64,000 bases of DNA from Planctomycetota bacterium (GTDB taxonomy: Bacteria; Planctomycetota; UBA8742; UBA2392): contig JAHBXZ010000004.1 of the NCBI GenBank assembly GCA_019636215.1, positions 124,001-188,000 of the forward strand, given 5' to 3'. Under the pieces are notes generated by a model. The model saw only the letters and a list, made by a program, of their open reading frames with translations. It searched no databases and had not been told where the DNA came from. Made by a program: the position numbers and the translations under genes. Of the stretch, positions 11,628-20,407 are shown in pieces. Positions within the stretch are counted from its first letter, which is position 1; every line of letters starts with the position of its first letter.

Positions 11628-11655
11628 ACAAAGCCCGCCAACCGGCGGGCTTTGT
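11628..11655 (+). terminator. Terminator of the RND operon
   Basis: Perfect 12-bp stem, ACAAAGCCCGCC (11628-11639) with GGCGGGCTTTGT (11644-11655), loop AACC. The T-rich side is inside the stem. Confidence 0.75.
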
Positions 11656-11679
11656 GTTGGCGCCTGCGGTGCTTACACT
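11652..11679 (+). promoter_or_regulatory. Candidate promoter of the 153-residue membrane protein
   Basis: TTGTGT (11652-11657), 16-nt spacer, TACACT (11674-11679), then only 6 nt to the ATG at 11686: leaderless arrangement. Confidence 0.5.
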
Positions 11680-11685
11680 GCGGGC

Positions 11686-12147
11686 ATGACACCGGGGCAG
11701 TTCATTGTTGTCTGGGCGCTGCTGGGAATTGGCGTGGCCGCCAGTGCCGGGCTGTTCGCCACGCGCCTGCGCGTGGTCGGCGGCGAACTGCAACAGCGCG
11801 CGCTGGCCCAGGATCGCAGCCTGCCGCCACTGGTAGAGGCCTACTTCCGGTGGTCTTCACGGGCGCTGGCTGGATTTGCCGGCGCATTTCTGGCTGTGGC
11901 GGTAGGGGACGGCCTGGCAGCAAGGTTCATGGAACAGGCCATGGTGTCGCGGATTTTTGGCTTTGTGGCCGCAGTGCTGCTGCTGGCCTGCGCAGGTATG
12001 CAGTTGTTGACCGGCACGGTGGACATGCGTTTGCGTCTTGCGCCGCAGTGGCAGCGGATCCTGCTGATGGTCGCGGGCGTGGTGGGCACGACACTGGCAG
12101 CTGCCGCCATGGTGCAACTGGTGCAGCGCGGCAGCCTGTGGAAGTAA
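11686..12147 (+). CDS. Four-helix integral membrane protein, unknown function
   Basis: A 153-residue protein with four predicted transmembrane segments (about residues 6-26, 58-80, 89-110 and 125-146) joined by short loops and carrying no catalytic motif I recognise. A promoter-like TTGTGT-16-TACACT ends 6 nt before the ATG, and no Shine-Dalgarno is present. A longer overlapping reading frame (11652-12194) has Cys/Arg-rich composition and is rejected. It is a single gene between the RND terminator and the HNH locus. Confidence 0.7.
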   Translation: MTPGQFIVVWALLGIGVAASAGLFATRLRVVGGELQQRALAQDRSLPPLVEAYFRWSSRALAGFAGAFLAVAVGDGLAARFMEQAMVSRIFGFVAAVLLLACAGMQLLTGTVDMRLRLAPQWQRILLMVAGVVGTTLAAAAMVQLVQRGSLWK

Positions 12148-12183
12148 TGTGGGAAGCTGAGGGCCAAAGTGCTGCACTTTGGC

Positions 12184-12211
12184 TTGCGCCATAGGGTCTG
12201 GTGCCTACAAT
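12184..12211 (+). promoter_or_regulatory. Candidate promoter of the small ORF / HNH leader
   Basis: TTGCGC (12184-12189), 16-nt spacer, TACAAT (12206-12211), 8 nt before an ATG at 12220. Confidence 0.5.
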
Positions 12212-12219
12212 ACCCCGCC

Positions 12220-12315
12220 ATGGAGTGTGTCAGGAAAACTGATTATTCCGAGCATATAGCGCTGGTTGCGCCAGGCCAAAGTGCGCAAACCAGCGTTGTT
12301 TCATTTGTCGGCTGA
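12220..12315 (+). CDS. Possible leaderless 31-residue small protein (or structured leader RNA)
   Basis: An ATG 8 nt after a TACAAT box opens a 31-codon frame starting MECVRKTDYSEH and stopping at TGA 12313-12315. A rho-independent terminator begins a few nucleotides later, so promoter, frame and terminator together look like a complete mini-gene. However, a strong hairpin lies inside the frame (12 bp with one bulge, about 12260-12296), so the transcript may instead be a small RNA or an attenuator leader for the HNH gene at 12371. I recognise no homolog. Confidence 0.35.
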   Translation: MECVRKTDYSEHIALVAPGQSAQTSVVSFVG

Positions 12316-12318
12316 CCA

Positions 12319-12349
12319 CACCGGGGGAACCTTCCCCCGGTTTCTTTTT
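12319..12349 (+). terminator. Rho-independent terminator upstream of the HNH gene
   Basis: Stem CCGGGGG / CCCCCGG (12321-12340) followed by TTTCTTTTT. It stands between the small ORF and the HNH nuclease start, so it either ends the small transcript or attenuates HNH expression. Confidence 0.8.
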
Positions 12350-12370
12350 GTCGGGGCGCAGGAGAGGGGC

Positions 12371-12961
12371 ATGCTGGATCGTTCGGTTCTGGTGCTGAAC
12401 AAATCCTGGATCCCGATTGCGATCACCACGGTGAAGCGCAGTTTTTCTCTGGTCTTTCAGGACCACGCGCTGATTGTTCACCCCGACACCTATGAGATGC
12501 ATGACTTTGAAACATGGCTGCTGGACAACTCGGCTGTCTCGGATCATGCCACGCCGGATCGCGATGGCTGGCTGCGCACGGCCAACCTGCTGATCCGCAT
12601 TCCTGAAGTGATCGTACTGGGCCGCTATAACGGCGTACCGCGCCGCGAACTGGTGTTTTCGCGCCGCAACATTTACCGCCGCGACAACTTTGAGTGCCAG
12701 TACTGCGGCACGCGCCCGGGCCTGAAACACCTCAGCATCGACCACGTGGTGCCGGTCAGCAAGAACGGCCAGACCACCTGGGAAAACTGCGTCGTTGCCT
12801 GCATCCGCTGCAACACACGCAAGGGCAACCGCACCCCCGACCAGGCCCAGATGCCCCTGCGTTGTCGCCCCGGCAAACCCACCTGGAATGACGGCGTGGG
12901 CCAGGGCGAATCCGTGCCCACCAGCTGGGCGCGGTTTGTGGCCGCCGACACGCGGGCCTGA
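12371..12961 (+). CDS. HNH endonuclease family protein
   Basis: A 196-residue protein. The N-terminal half (MLDRSVLVLNKSWIPIAITT...) is typical of a small stand-alone HNH family common in bacteria. The C-terminal half holds the nuclease: a CQYCG zinc knuckle, LSIDHVVPVSKNGQTTWENCV with the His and Asn of the HNH fold, and CIRCNTRKGNRTP. Start ATG 12371 was chosen because GGAGAGGGG lies just before it; the open frame begins earlier at 12266 but crosses the terminator. Biological role (DNA repair or defence) is unknown. Confidence 0.85.
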   Translation: MLDRSVLVLNKSWIPIAITTVKRSFSLVFQDHALIVHPDTYEMHDFETWLLDNSAVSDHATPDRDGWLRTANLLIRIPEVIVLGRYNGVPRRELVFSRRNIYRRDNFECQYCGTRPGLKHLSIDHVVPVSKNGQTTWENCVVACIRCNTRKGNRTPDQAQMPLRCRPGKPTWNDGVGQGESVPTSWARFVAADTRA

Positions 12962-13002
12962 AACGCCGGCAACCCGGGCCATCCGGCGGCGCATGATTTG
13001 GC

Positions 13003-13008
13003 TACAAT
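13003..13008 (+). promoter_or_regulatory. Candidate -10 box of the DUF3810 gene
   Basis: TACAAT 6 nt before the ATG at 13015; no Shine-Dalgarno. Leaderless arrangement. Confidence 0.5.
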
Positions 13009-13014
13009 CGCCTT

Positions 13015-14274
13015 ATGGCCAACGCGCCCGACGAAACTGCCGCACTGAAGACAGGCAAGGACCAGCCGCTGCCGATCGGCGTGTTCGCCCTGTTCACGCC
13101 CGACGAGGCCATGCCCAAGGACCGCGGCCTGCATGTGAAGCGCCGCGGCGGCCTTACCCTGGCTGCGTTTGTGCTGATTGGCCTGTGCTGGGCGCTGGGC
13201 CAAAGCCCCGGGTTTGTGGAGGATGTCTACGCCGCCGGCCTAAGCCAGTGGGCCGGCCGCGGACTGGCCGCGGTTTCAGGCGTTTCGCCCACCAGCCTGG
13301 CCGAGGTGGCGATAGTGTTCCTGGCTGCCTGGGCGCTGCTGTCCACCGGCGCTGCCGCGCTTCATGTGCTGCGGCGCAAGCGCCGGTTTTTCAACGCGCT
13401 GGCCTGTGGCACGCTGCGTGTGCTGTGTGTGGCCGCCGTTGCCGTTGCGTTGTTCTACCTGCTGTGGGGTGTGAACTATTTCCGGCAGCCGTTGATCGAA
13501 CGGCAGGGCTGGCAGAAGTATGCCGCCGAGCCCGCCAGCCGTGAAGACCAGACGCGCGAACTCGCCGCCCTGTGCCGGGCGGTCGTTGATTCCACCAACG
13601 TGGCCTACGTGCAGGCGATGGGCTCTGACGACATGCAGGTTCCCAGTGTGCCGCTGGCCGAACTTGCGGTGCTGGATGCCTCCATCGACGAGGGCTATGA
13701 ATCCATGCGCCGCGAGATGGGCCTGCCCGAGGCATTTGGCGTGTCGCGCGGACGCGCCAAGCCCGTGGCGCTGAGTGCAGTCATGCCGTACCTGAACATC
13801 GGCGGTTTCTACTTTCCATGGACGGGCGAGGCCAACTTCAACCGCAGCGCACCCTGGTGCACGGTGCCGCACACCATCGCGCACGAAAAGGCGCACCAGC
13901 GCTGCATCACAAGTGAAGACGAATGCAACTTTTTCGGCGCGATTGCCTGCCTGCACAGCCCGGATTCCTACGTGCGCTACTCGGGCCTGCTGTTTGTGCA
14001 GCGGCAGCTGCTGGGCGAGCTTTACGCGCTGGACCGCGACAAGGCCACAGAACTGGTCAAGCGCCGCCACAAGGGTGTGCAGCGCGACGTAGACGACGTT
14101 CGCGCCTGGTGGGCGAAGTACAGCGAGGGCCTGGCCGGCACCGTCGGGCAGGTCAGCACCGCCGTCAACGACACGTACCTGAAGGTCAACCGGGTGGAAC
14201 AGGGCGTGCGCAGCTACGGGCTGAGCGCGCAGTTGCTGGTGGCCTACGCGCGCCGCCAGGGCGGCCTGAAGTAG
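13015..14274 (+). CDS. DUF3810-family membrane protein with HExxH-like motif
   Basis: A 419-residue protein with three predicted N-terminal membrane segments (about residues 45-63, 95-118 and 130-150) and then a soluble domain. It has the DUF3810 landmarks GVNYFRQPL and, near residue 290, PHTIAHEKAHQRCITSEDECNF. HEKAH is an HExxH-type zinc-protease motif and the downstream Glu residues could complete the site. Protease activity is plausible but inferred. A TACAAT box ends 6 nt before the start. It converges on the CPBP gene, whose stop is 1 bp away. Confidence 0.82.
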   Translation: MANAPDETAALKTGKDQPLPIGVFALFTPDEAMPKDRGLHVKRRGGLTLAAFVLIGLCWALGQSPGFVEDVYAAGLSQWAGRGLAAVSGVSPTSLAEVAIVFLAAWALLSTGAAALHVLRRKRRFFNALACGTLRVLCVAAVAVALFYLLWGVNYFRQPLIERQGWQKYAAEPASREDQTRELAALCRAVVDSTNVAYVQAMGSDDMQVPSVPLAELAVLDASIDEGYESMRREMGLPEAFGVSRGRAKPVALSAVMPYLNIGGFYFPWTGEANFNRSAPWCTVPHTIAHEKAHQRCITSEDECNFFGAIACLHSPDSYVRYSGLLFVQRQLLGELYALDRDKATELVKRRHKGVQRDVDDVRAWWAKYSEGLAGTVGQVSTAVNDTYLKVNRVEQGVRSYGLSAQLLVAYARRQGGLK

Positions 14275-14275
14275 G

Positions 14276-15088
14276 TTACGGAAAAAACTGGGTGGGCAGT
14301 TGCCCGCCGCGGGCCAGGCTCAGCGCATCCATGCCCAGTGCCACGGCCAGGTGCACGGCCAGCCCGCCCCAGATGCTGCGGGTCTTCATCGCCATCCAGC
14401 CCAGCACGATGCCGGCAATGATCGCCCCCAGCGCCTCGGGCAGCGGCTTGTGGTAGTGAATCATGCAGTAGGGCACCACCATGACGGCGATCGCGCCAAG
14501 CCCGAACCTGCGCTCCAGCGAAAACAGCATCCAGCCCCGGAAGAAAAACTCGACACTGAAGAATTGCAGCGCGTACAGGCCCCAGTAGCTCAGCAGCACC
14601 AGCCAGCACCATTGCTGGCAGTACTCGGGCCGCAGGAACGGGTAGGTGCCGGTGAAACTCTCGCGTGTCGCGGCCCAGGCCACCGCCGGCGAAACCAGCG
14701 CCAGCAGCAACAGATAGATGCGCCACTTCGATGCCGCGCCGGCAAGGCCCAGCCCCAGTTGCGCGGGCTTGAGCCCCTGAAACCTGGCAATCGCCAGCGG
14801 CACCAGCACCCACAGCGCCACCAGCCCGCCCGACCACCACGCCCAGGGCCACAACACGCCCCACCAGGGCGCCTGCGCGCCCGGCCGGCGCAGGCCCCAG
14901 GCGCCGGCGTCTACGCCCGGTGCCAGTTCACGCGAGAAATCGGGCCACAGCTTGAAGACCGCACCGGGCAGCAGGAAGTACTCGCACAGGGTCAGGGCCA
15001 CGGCCGCCCAGGCCAGCACGACCAGCGGCCCGCGCTCGCGCCGCAGGTCGGAAACGGCGGACGACAGGTTGACTGGTTCCTGGTTCAT
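14276..15088 (-). CDS. CPBP-family intramembrane protease-like protein
   Basis: A 270-residue polytopic protein of the CPBP/Abi family (related to CAAX prenyl proteases Rce1). Motif 1 reads VEFFFRG, so the second Glu and the Arg of EExxxR are present while the first Glu is Val. Motif 2 is MIHYHKPLPEALGAI and motif 3 is GGLAVHLAVALGMD. Enzymatic activity is uncertain with the altered first motif. The downstream side abuts the DUF3810 gene convergently; the FHA gene upstream ends 16 bp before it on the same strand and may share its transcript. Confidence 0.85.
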   Translation of the reverse strand: MNQEPVNLSSAVSDLRRERGPLVVLAWAAVALTLCEYFLLPGAVFKLWPDFSRELAPGVDAGAWGLRRPGAQAPWWGVLWPWAWWSGGLVALWVLVPLAIARFQGLKPAQLGLGLAGAASKWRIYLLLLALVSPAVAWAATRESFTGTYPFLRPEYCQQWCWLVLLSYWGLYALQFFSVEFFFRGWMLFSLERRFGLGAIAVMVVPYCMIHYHKPLPEALGAIIAGIVLGWMAMKTRSIWGGLAVHLAVALGMDALSLARGGQLPTQFFP

Positions 15089-15103
15089 GGGTGACGGTGC
15101 AGG

Positions 15104-16222
15104 TCAGCCGGTCTTGATGCCGGTGTCACTTTCACTCAGGGATTCTGAGGCGGCTTTCTCGGCCTGTTCGGCCTTGCGCGCAAGGTTGACGGCGGACTCC
15201 AGGATCGCGGTCTTTTCCTTGTGCGACATCAGGTACCCCTTTTGCAGGTTGGGGTAGATCAGGTCGTTGAACAGCTTGCTGCTTTCGCTCAGGAACTCGC
15301 TGTAGGTCTGCTGGTAGGCCTTCCAGGCGGCCTTTTCTTTGCTGCCCTTGAACAGCCCGCCCTCGGCGTGTTTTTCAATCTCGGCGGGGTCGAGCTTGCG
15401 GACAATCGCGCCCAGCACGTCCTGCATGCCTGCCAGCAGGCCCACCTGGTGCTGGCTGATGTCATTCACCGCGCGCTGCAGCGCGTCGTGAATCTCCAGC
15501 GGTGTGGCCCCGCTGGTCCAGTCCAGCGGGTAGCGCTTGAACGCCCCCATGTCGCTGGCCTGCTTCAGCGGGTTTCCCTGGCGCTGAAACGCCATGGTGA
15601 CGCTGGCGTCAAACTCGCCCTCAAAATCCTTGCGCGCGGCCAGGATGCGGAACAGGCCCTCCAGCATCGCGTCCAGGCTGACGCGGATCATCTCGGCGAA
15701 CAGCTTGATCTGCACCGGGTCCGAGAACTCGGACTTGCCGGTGAAGTACTGCGACAGGTTCTGAAATGCCGCCAGCGCCACCATCTCCAGCGGATTGGCA
15801 GGCGTCGCCACAGCCGCCACCGCTTCCATGGGCATGCCCGCGGGCGCAACTGCCGGTGCACGTCCGGACGTACCGGCGCTTTTGCGCGCGGCCGTGCCGG
15901 CCCCGGCGTCCATCGAATCGACCAGCACCTCTACCGTGCCCATGCGCACCACATCGCCGGGTTTCAGCGGGTGGGTGCTGGCGGGCTCGATCAGGGCATT
16001 GTTCAGCAGGGTGCCGTTGCGGCTGCCCAGGTCGACAAGCTGATAGCCGGTGGGCAAGGCTTCCATGCGCACGTGCTGCCGCGAAACGCGCACTTCATCG
16101 CCGGGCAGCACCAGGTCGCAGTCCGGCGAACGTCCGATCACGATTTTGCTGCGGGTGAACGCATGGTCGGAGACCTCGACGGTGCTGCCTCGGGGAACTC
16201 TCACGATCAGCTTGATCGGCAT
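15104..16222 (-). CDS. tagH: FHA-domain protein of the type VI secretion TagH kind
   Basis: A 372-residue protein. FHA domain at residues 3-100 has the phosphothreonine-binding set: Gly30-Arg31, Ser47-x-x-His50 and SRNG (67-70). An Ala/Pro-rich linker (about 110-145) leads to a C-terminal domain that matches type VI secretion FHA proteins: NPLKQASDM, HQVGLLAGMQDVLGAIVRKLDP and WKAYQQTYSEFLSESSKLFND. Such proteins respond to threonine phosphorylation by a PpkA-like kinase and promote T6SS assembly. No T6SS gene is adjacent, but a TssB-TssC fusion lies 7 kb away on the same strand and a Ser/Thr kinase at 53 kb. Confidence 0.82.
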   Translation of the reverse strand: MPIKLIVRVPRGSTVEVSDHAFTRSKIVIGRSPDCDLVLPGDEVRVSRQHVRMEALPTGYQLVDLGSRNGTLLNNALIEPASTHPLKPGDVVRMGTVEVLVDSMDAGAGTAARKSAGTSGRAPAVAPAGMPMEAVAAVATPANPLEMVALAAFQNLSQYFTGKSEFSDPVQIKLFAEMIRVSLDAMLEGLFRILAARKDFEGEFDASVTMAFQRQGNPLKQASDMGAFKRYPLDWTSGATPLEIHDALQRAVNDISQHQVGLLAGMQDVLGAIVRKLDPAEIEKHAEGGLFKGSKEKAAWKAYQQTYSEFLSESSKLFNDLIYPNLQKGYLMSHKEKTAILESAVNLARKAEQAEKAASESLSESDTGIKTG

Positions 16223-16291
16223 GCGGGTCTCGATGCTGTTGTCTTGCGCCCGTCTATCGTCGCTTGCAGCCGGGGCTAGTCAAGCACGGCC

Positions 16292-16735
16292 ATGCCTCTT
16301 GGCTGTGATTGCTTTCCGCCCGCGCCCCAATCACACGAGCCAAATCGCCACCAAGGCACAATGGCCGTTGCAGGCGTTGCCTGGCGTCAGGGCAGCAGGC
16401 AATGCGATGCGAAGCAGCGGTGTCGGCTCATCGATGGCCGAACGATTGATCTCCAACAGGCCGACACCATTGATCAGATCGCATCGGAGGGCAATCCCGC
16501 AAAGAAAGTGATTCGGTATTATGTGCCCGAGAAGTACGCGGAGTACAAGAATGATGGGTTATGGAAGGTAGAGGTTCGTGCTTTTGACACTACGGACCCG
16601 CAGCTTCCGCCACAGAGAATCCATCTTTATGAGTTCAGGTATGCGAACAATTGTGATCGGGGTGGTGACTGGCTTGCTCGTGGTGTGCGGGCTTACCTGT
16701 CTTTTGCTCTGGCCCCTGCGCCCCAATTCGCATAG
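16292..16735 (+). pseudogene. Possible gene fragment upstream of the surface protein
   Basis: This frame has protein-like composition only in its middle (about 16420-16670): RLIDGRTIDLQQADTIDQ, then VIRYYVPEKYAEYKNDGLW and VEVRAFDTTDPQLPPQRIH. Its ends look random and it overlaps the start of the next gene in another frame. GC drops locally. It may be the remnant of an older gene or the C-terminal end of a transferred one. I do not recognise the family. Confidence 0.3.
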
Positions 16736-18710
16736 TGCGGGAGGCGCCAATGCCCCTGCCGTACCGTCGACGAGCGAGTTAAGGCCTTGGCGTGTTGAAG
16801 TTCGCGGTGCGGGTGGCCCGATCTTTTCGCTGTCGGTCATCGTCGTTACCAAGGACGGTCGCTACCTGCTTGCCGCGAAGACAGGAGAAGCCCTGTTCGC
16901 TCCGCCGGTTGCGCGCGAAGGGGTTGACCGTGTTTTTGCTGTTTCCAGAAGTCATCGGTCGCCAGTAGTTACGCTTACGCAAGGTGCTGCGGGCAATGAG
17001 GTGCTTACCCTTGAGGAAAGCGCTTCACTGACTGTGTCTGTCGTAGATACAGCGGGAAACCCGTTGGCCGGTGCCGGAATTGCTGTCGGGCTGGGAGATC
17101 CAGCTGAGTCTGCTGACTGGGTCCAAGCGGTCGAACTTGGGCTCGGGGAGTCTATAGCGCGTACACTTATCACATCAACGCGCGGTACGGTGTTTCTGCC
17201 GGCCTTGCCGGCCGGTCGGCGCGTTGCGATTACCGCTCAAGGACCCTCGGGCGCGGTGCGCGGCGAGGTAGCCAAAGTCAAGCCGCAGGATTCGCTGCGT
17301 CTAGTGCTGACGGATGGCGGCGCGGTGGTGGCGGTTCAGTGCAATGATCGCACCGGTGCTGCCATCCCCGACGTTGCGATAACTTATGAAATGTTCGGGG
17401 GAAGTCCGGGGAGTCCTTTGTCCCTTGGCAGCGGCGCAGTTGTGTCAAACAGCCAAGGAACTGCTGGAATCCATCTGGGAGAGTCCTCTGCCGTCATAGT
17501 AACAGGGGTTGAAAAGGGGTGGCTTTTCGCATCGCTACCGGAACCACTGTCTGCATCGCGGCCTAGAGTTGAAATCGTGCTGCTGCGTGTCGGTTTGCTC
17601 GGCTTGAAGCTGACCTACGAAGACGGCCTGCCGTTTGTGGGCGGCGTGTCGGTCTATGGTCCGCGCTATGCCTGGGAGATTGAACCGGCCCGACACCCCG
17701 CCGGTGGGATGGGTGGCCGGCCATCCCTTCGCATGGGCGACGATGGCTCCGTGACAATTCCCGGAATGGTCGAGGGCGACACAATAGCGGTGCATGCCTT
17801 GTCCGGGCGTGACGGGTTCGTTGGTCTTTCCGAGAGATTCGAGGTGCTGGCATCGGACTTGGACGCTGTCCGCACCCTTGTCTTGAATCGGATGGCGGCC
17901 ACCCGCGTTCCAGGACGGATTCGGGTCACCGGCATTGACGATGAAACAGCATGGGTGGAAATCACGGACCAGCCTTGGGCGAACCCGGCCGACGCATTTG
18001 CGATTGCCGAACGAAGCGAGTCCGGGAAATTGCGCGCCGGAACCTACTGCGTCCGCGTCAGCGGCAATACAGTGGGCTGGCTTTCCCAACCCATTGAGCT
18101 GGCACCCGGGGAAACCCGCGAACTGGTTGTCCCTAAGTCCTCGCCAGGACTGGTGCGCGCTCAAGTAGTGGACAAGGATGGAAGTCCTGTACCCGGCTCG
18201 ACGCTGATTCCGCTTTCGCGTCGTCACAGCAGCTTTCCCGCCCAGGCAGTGCCCTTTCACGAGGCTGTGGCGGATGAGCAAGGCATCGTGATACTGGGCG
18301 GCCAGCCCGCCGGCTCCCGCGAGTATCGAATCGAAGGTCCGGGGCTGCAGTTTCGCGTCGAAACAGCCGTGGTTAAGGAGGCTGCCACTACCGAGCTAGG
18401 CCGCATCGTGCTGTCGCCTGCTGACGGCCAGGTGTGGGTTTCGGTCGACGGCACGTTGATGGACGGAGAAGTTCTTGAAGTGGAGCTTGCGATGCCGTTC
18501 GCAACGCTTTCCCCCCGAAACCGTGTCGAGATGGTATTGGAAACCCACGTTTTTCGCGCGCTGTGCGTTGACCGCTGGTACCTGCTTCATTTTGTTCATC
18601 GCAGGGCTGATGGCAAACGGGGGCAGTTCATCGTCAACTCGATTGAACTGACCCGCGCGAAGTCGCTTCAGGAGTTCCGGATCAAGCTGGCCGACTTTCG
18701 CTACGAGTAG
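16629..18710 (+). CDS. Membrane-anchored carboxypeptidase-regulatory-like repeat protein
   Basis: A protein of about 693 residues with one N-terminal membrane segment (VIGVVTGLLVVCGLTCLLLW) and a long extracytoplasmic beta-rich region. Several segments resemble carboxypeptidase regulatory-like / Ig-like domains, such as SLTVSVVDTAGNPLAGAGIAV, LVRAQVVDKDGSPVPGS and LRAGTYCVRVSGN. Such domains usually serve as structural spacers in surface proteins. Start ATG 16629 gives a sound signal anchor; ATG 16641 is an equal alternative and neither has a strong ribosome site. GC is lower than in flanking genes, hinting at acquisition. Confidence 0.7.
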   Translation: MSSGMRTIVIGVVTGLLVVCGLTCLLLWPLRPNSHSAGGANAPAVPSTSELRPWRVEVRGAGGPIFSLSVIVVTKDGRYLLAAKTGEALFAPPVAREGVDRVFAVSRSHRSPVVTLTQGAAGNEVLTLEESASLTVSVVDTAGNPLAGAGIAVGLGDPAESADWVQAVELGLGESIARTLITSTRGTVFLPALPAGRRVAITAQGPSGAVRGEVAKVKPQDSLRLVLTDGGAVVAVQCNDRTGAAIPDVAITYEMFGGSPGSPLSLGSGAVVSNSQGTAGIHLGESSAVIVTGVEKGWLFASLPEPLSASRPRVEIVLLRVGLLGLKLTYEDGLPFVGGVSVYGPRYAWEIEPARHPAGGMGGRPSLRMGDDGSVTIPGMVEGDTIAVHALSGRDGFVGLSERFEVLASDLDAVRTLVLNRMAATRVPGRIRVTGIDDETAWVEITDQPWANPADAFAIAERSESGKLRAGTYCVRVSGNTVGWLSQPIELAPGETRELVVPKSSPGLVRAQVVDKDGSPVPGSTLIPLSRRHSSFPAQAVPFHEAVADEQGIVILGGQPAGSREYRIEGPGLQFRVETAVVKEAATTELGRIVLSPADGQVWVSVDGTLMDGEVLEVELAMPFATLSPRNRVEMVLETHVFRALCVDRWYLLHFVHRRADGKRGQFIVNSIELTRAKSLQEFRIKLADFRYE

Positions 18711-18910
18711 TTCTCCGTCTGTCCCAGCCTGTTGGTGAACGCTCGTATGGGGCGCCAAGCACGCGCCGTCGACATCCTGCGGCTTGGCTGCGGGCCGGAT
18801 TCCGGGCGCCACTTCGTGGCGCTCACAACGCTGCGCCCCAGTTCGCATCGCTTTGCCACGGCAGAGCAGTTGCGGATGCTGAGCATCTCCGATCCACTCC
18901 TCGTGCGCCG

Positions 18911-19816
18911 TCATTCCTCTGGTGAAACTGGCGCGGGCGCGGCATTCACCCCGTGAACCACCACGGTGCCTTTGCCTTTGTTCTTGGCCTCGTACATGGC
19001 GGTGTCGGCCAGCTTGAGAAGTTCCGTGGCATTGGTGGCCGAGGGCGGCAGATGCACCACGCCAGCGCTGGCGCCAAAGCCCGTGCCAGGCCAGCGCAGC
19101 CCGATCTCATGTGCGCCTTCCGCCAGGCGGCGGGCCACGGCGCGGGCTTCATCCTCGTTGGCGTCCCACAACAGCACGGCAAATTCGTCACCGCCGACCC
19201 GCGCGGCGAGGTCCGAGGACCGCGTGTGCGTGCGAAGCAGTTCCGCAACAGCCTTCAGCGCCTCGTCGCCGGCCGCGTGGCCGTGTCGGTCGTTGACCTG
19301 CTTGAAGTTGTCCAGGTCCAGCATCATCAGCCACAGGTTGGTGCCGCCGCGTGCCGTGCGCGCAATGTCCAGCGGCAGCCGGTCCGTGAACTCGCGCAGG
19401 TTGGGCAGGCCGGTCAGCGTGTCCGTGCGCGCAAGCCGCGCCTCGTTTTCCAGCAGCAGCGTGATGCGCGCGTTGGCCGCCCGCAGCGCGTCGCGTTCAC
19501 TGCGCACGGCCGCCACCGCCAGCCCTATGACCAGCAACTCCAGAAAGCTGCCCACCGCCTGGAAGGCATCCACCACCCAGTGATCACTGCGCGACACCAG
19601 GTTGCCGGCAACCATGAACGCGGCGGCACTCAGCAGGCTCAACATCACCACGTGGCGTCGCGACAGGTAGTATCCGGCCACCAGCACCGGGATCACAAAG
19701 AACAGCTCGCTGTGAAGGTCCGGGCCGGTAAGCCAGTCCAGCCCTGTCAACACGACCATCAGGGCCAGGCTGGCGGCGTAGACAACCGTGATTTTCTGCC
19801 ACTTCAGCTGGGCCAT
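18911..19816 (-). CDS. Membrane diguanylate cyclase (GGDEF)
   Basis: A 301-residue protein with four predicted membrane helices in residues 8-105, a short coiled coil (RSERDALRAANARITLLLENEA) and a GGDEF domain beginning DTLTGLPNLREF. The active-site loop is intact (RVGGDEFAV), and an inhibitory I-site RSSD sits five residues before it, so product inhibition by cyclic-di-GMP is expected. No EAL domain is present. It makes cyclic-di-GMP from two GTP. The sensed signal is unknown. Confidence 0.92.
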   Translation of the reverse strand: MAQLKWQKITVVYAASLALMVVLTGLDWLTGPDLHSELFFVIPVLVAGYYLSRRHVVMLSLLSAAAFMVAGNLVSRSDHWVVDAFQAVGSFLELLVIGLAVAAVRSERDALRAANARITLLLENEARLARTDTLTGLPNLREFTDRLPLDIARTARGGTNLWLMMLDLDNFKQVNDRHGHAAGDEALKAVAELLRTHTRSSDLAARVGGDEFAVLLWDANEDEARAVARRLAEGAHEIGLRWPGTGFGASAGVVHLPPSATNATELLKLADTAMYEAKNKGKGTVVVHGVNAAPAPVSPEE

Positions 19817-19860
19817 GAGAGTCTCAGTGCGTCACGAACCTGCCATTGGCTGCCGCGTGT

Positions 19861-20400
19861 TCACTCGTAACGATCTGGCCCGTCCGGTTGTTCGTGGATT
19901 TCATCCAGCCACCCGGCTTTCGCGCCGGGAAACGAATCGGCGTAGGGCACGTAGGGTTTGATATCCAGCACAGGCGTGCCGTCCAGCAGGTCAATGCCGC
20001 GCACACGAATCACATTGCGCTCGACCCCGATCACTTTCAGCGCCGAAAGCGCAATCGGGTTCGGGCGGTGCGGCGCGCGGGTGGCGAACACGCCGCGCGC
20101 GACTTTTGGCCCTCGCGGCGGCACCACCTGCGGCTTCCAGTGTTCATTCAGGTGCAGCCACGCCAGCACCCACAGGTACTCAAACCCGGCCAGGTCTTTC
20201 AGGCAGGTCGTGAATTCCGGCAACACTTCAATGCTGGCTTCAACGGCCGCGTCGTGCTGGGTTTGCTGGGTGACAGTGGCCTGACGCGGCGTGCCGAAAC
20301 GTTCCCTGTACGGCGAGCGCACGTGGCCGATCACCACCAGCGGCATCGCGGGCGGTACGAAACTGCTGGTGTGGTCCTGGGGCGGCTTGCGGCGCTTCAT
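19861..20400 (-). CDS. trmO: tRNA (N6-threonylcarbamoyladenosine37-N6)-methyltransferase
   Basis: A 179-residue TrmO/TsaA (YaeB) protein. Landmarks are GHVRSPYRERFGTPRQ near the start, GVFATRAPHRPNPIALS in the SAM-binding core and DGTPVLDIKPYVPYADSF. TrmO methylates t6A37 of tRNA-Thr. Start ATG 20400 lies 7 nt after the nadD stop on the same strand, so the two probably form an operon. An upstream in-frame start at 20469 would overlap nadD and is less likely; a start at MPLVVIGHV is also possible. Confidence 0.9.
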   Translation of the reverse strand: MKRRKPPQDHTSSFVPPAMPLVVIGHVRSPYRERFGTPRQATVTQQTQHDAAVEASIEVLPEFTTCLKDLAGFEYLWVLAWLHLNEHWKPQVVPPRGPKVARGVFATRAPHRPNPIALSALKVIGVERNVIRVRGIDLLDGTPVLDIKPYVPYADSFPGAKAGWLDEIHEQPDGPDRYE

Positions 20401-20407
20401 GCCTGTC

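Noticed and set aside
8108..11692. 1194-codon frame on the minus strand, His/Gln-rich
   Set aside because: Antisense to the RND pump and adaptor genes; composition is that of a mirror frame.
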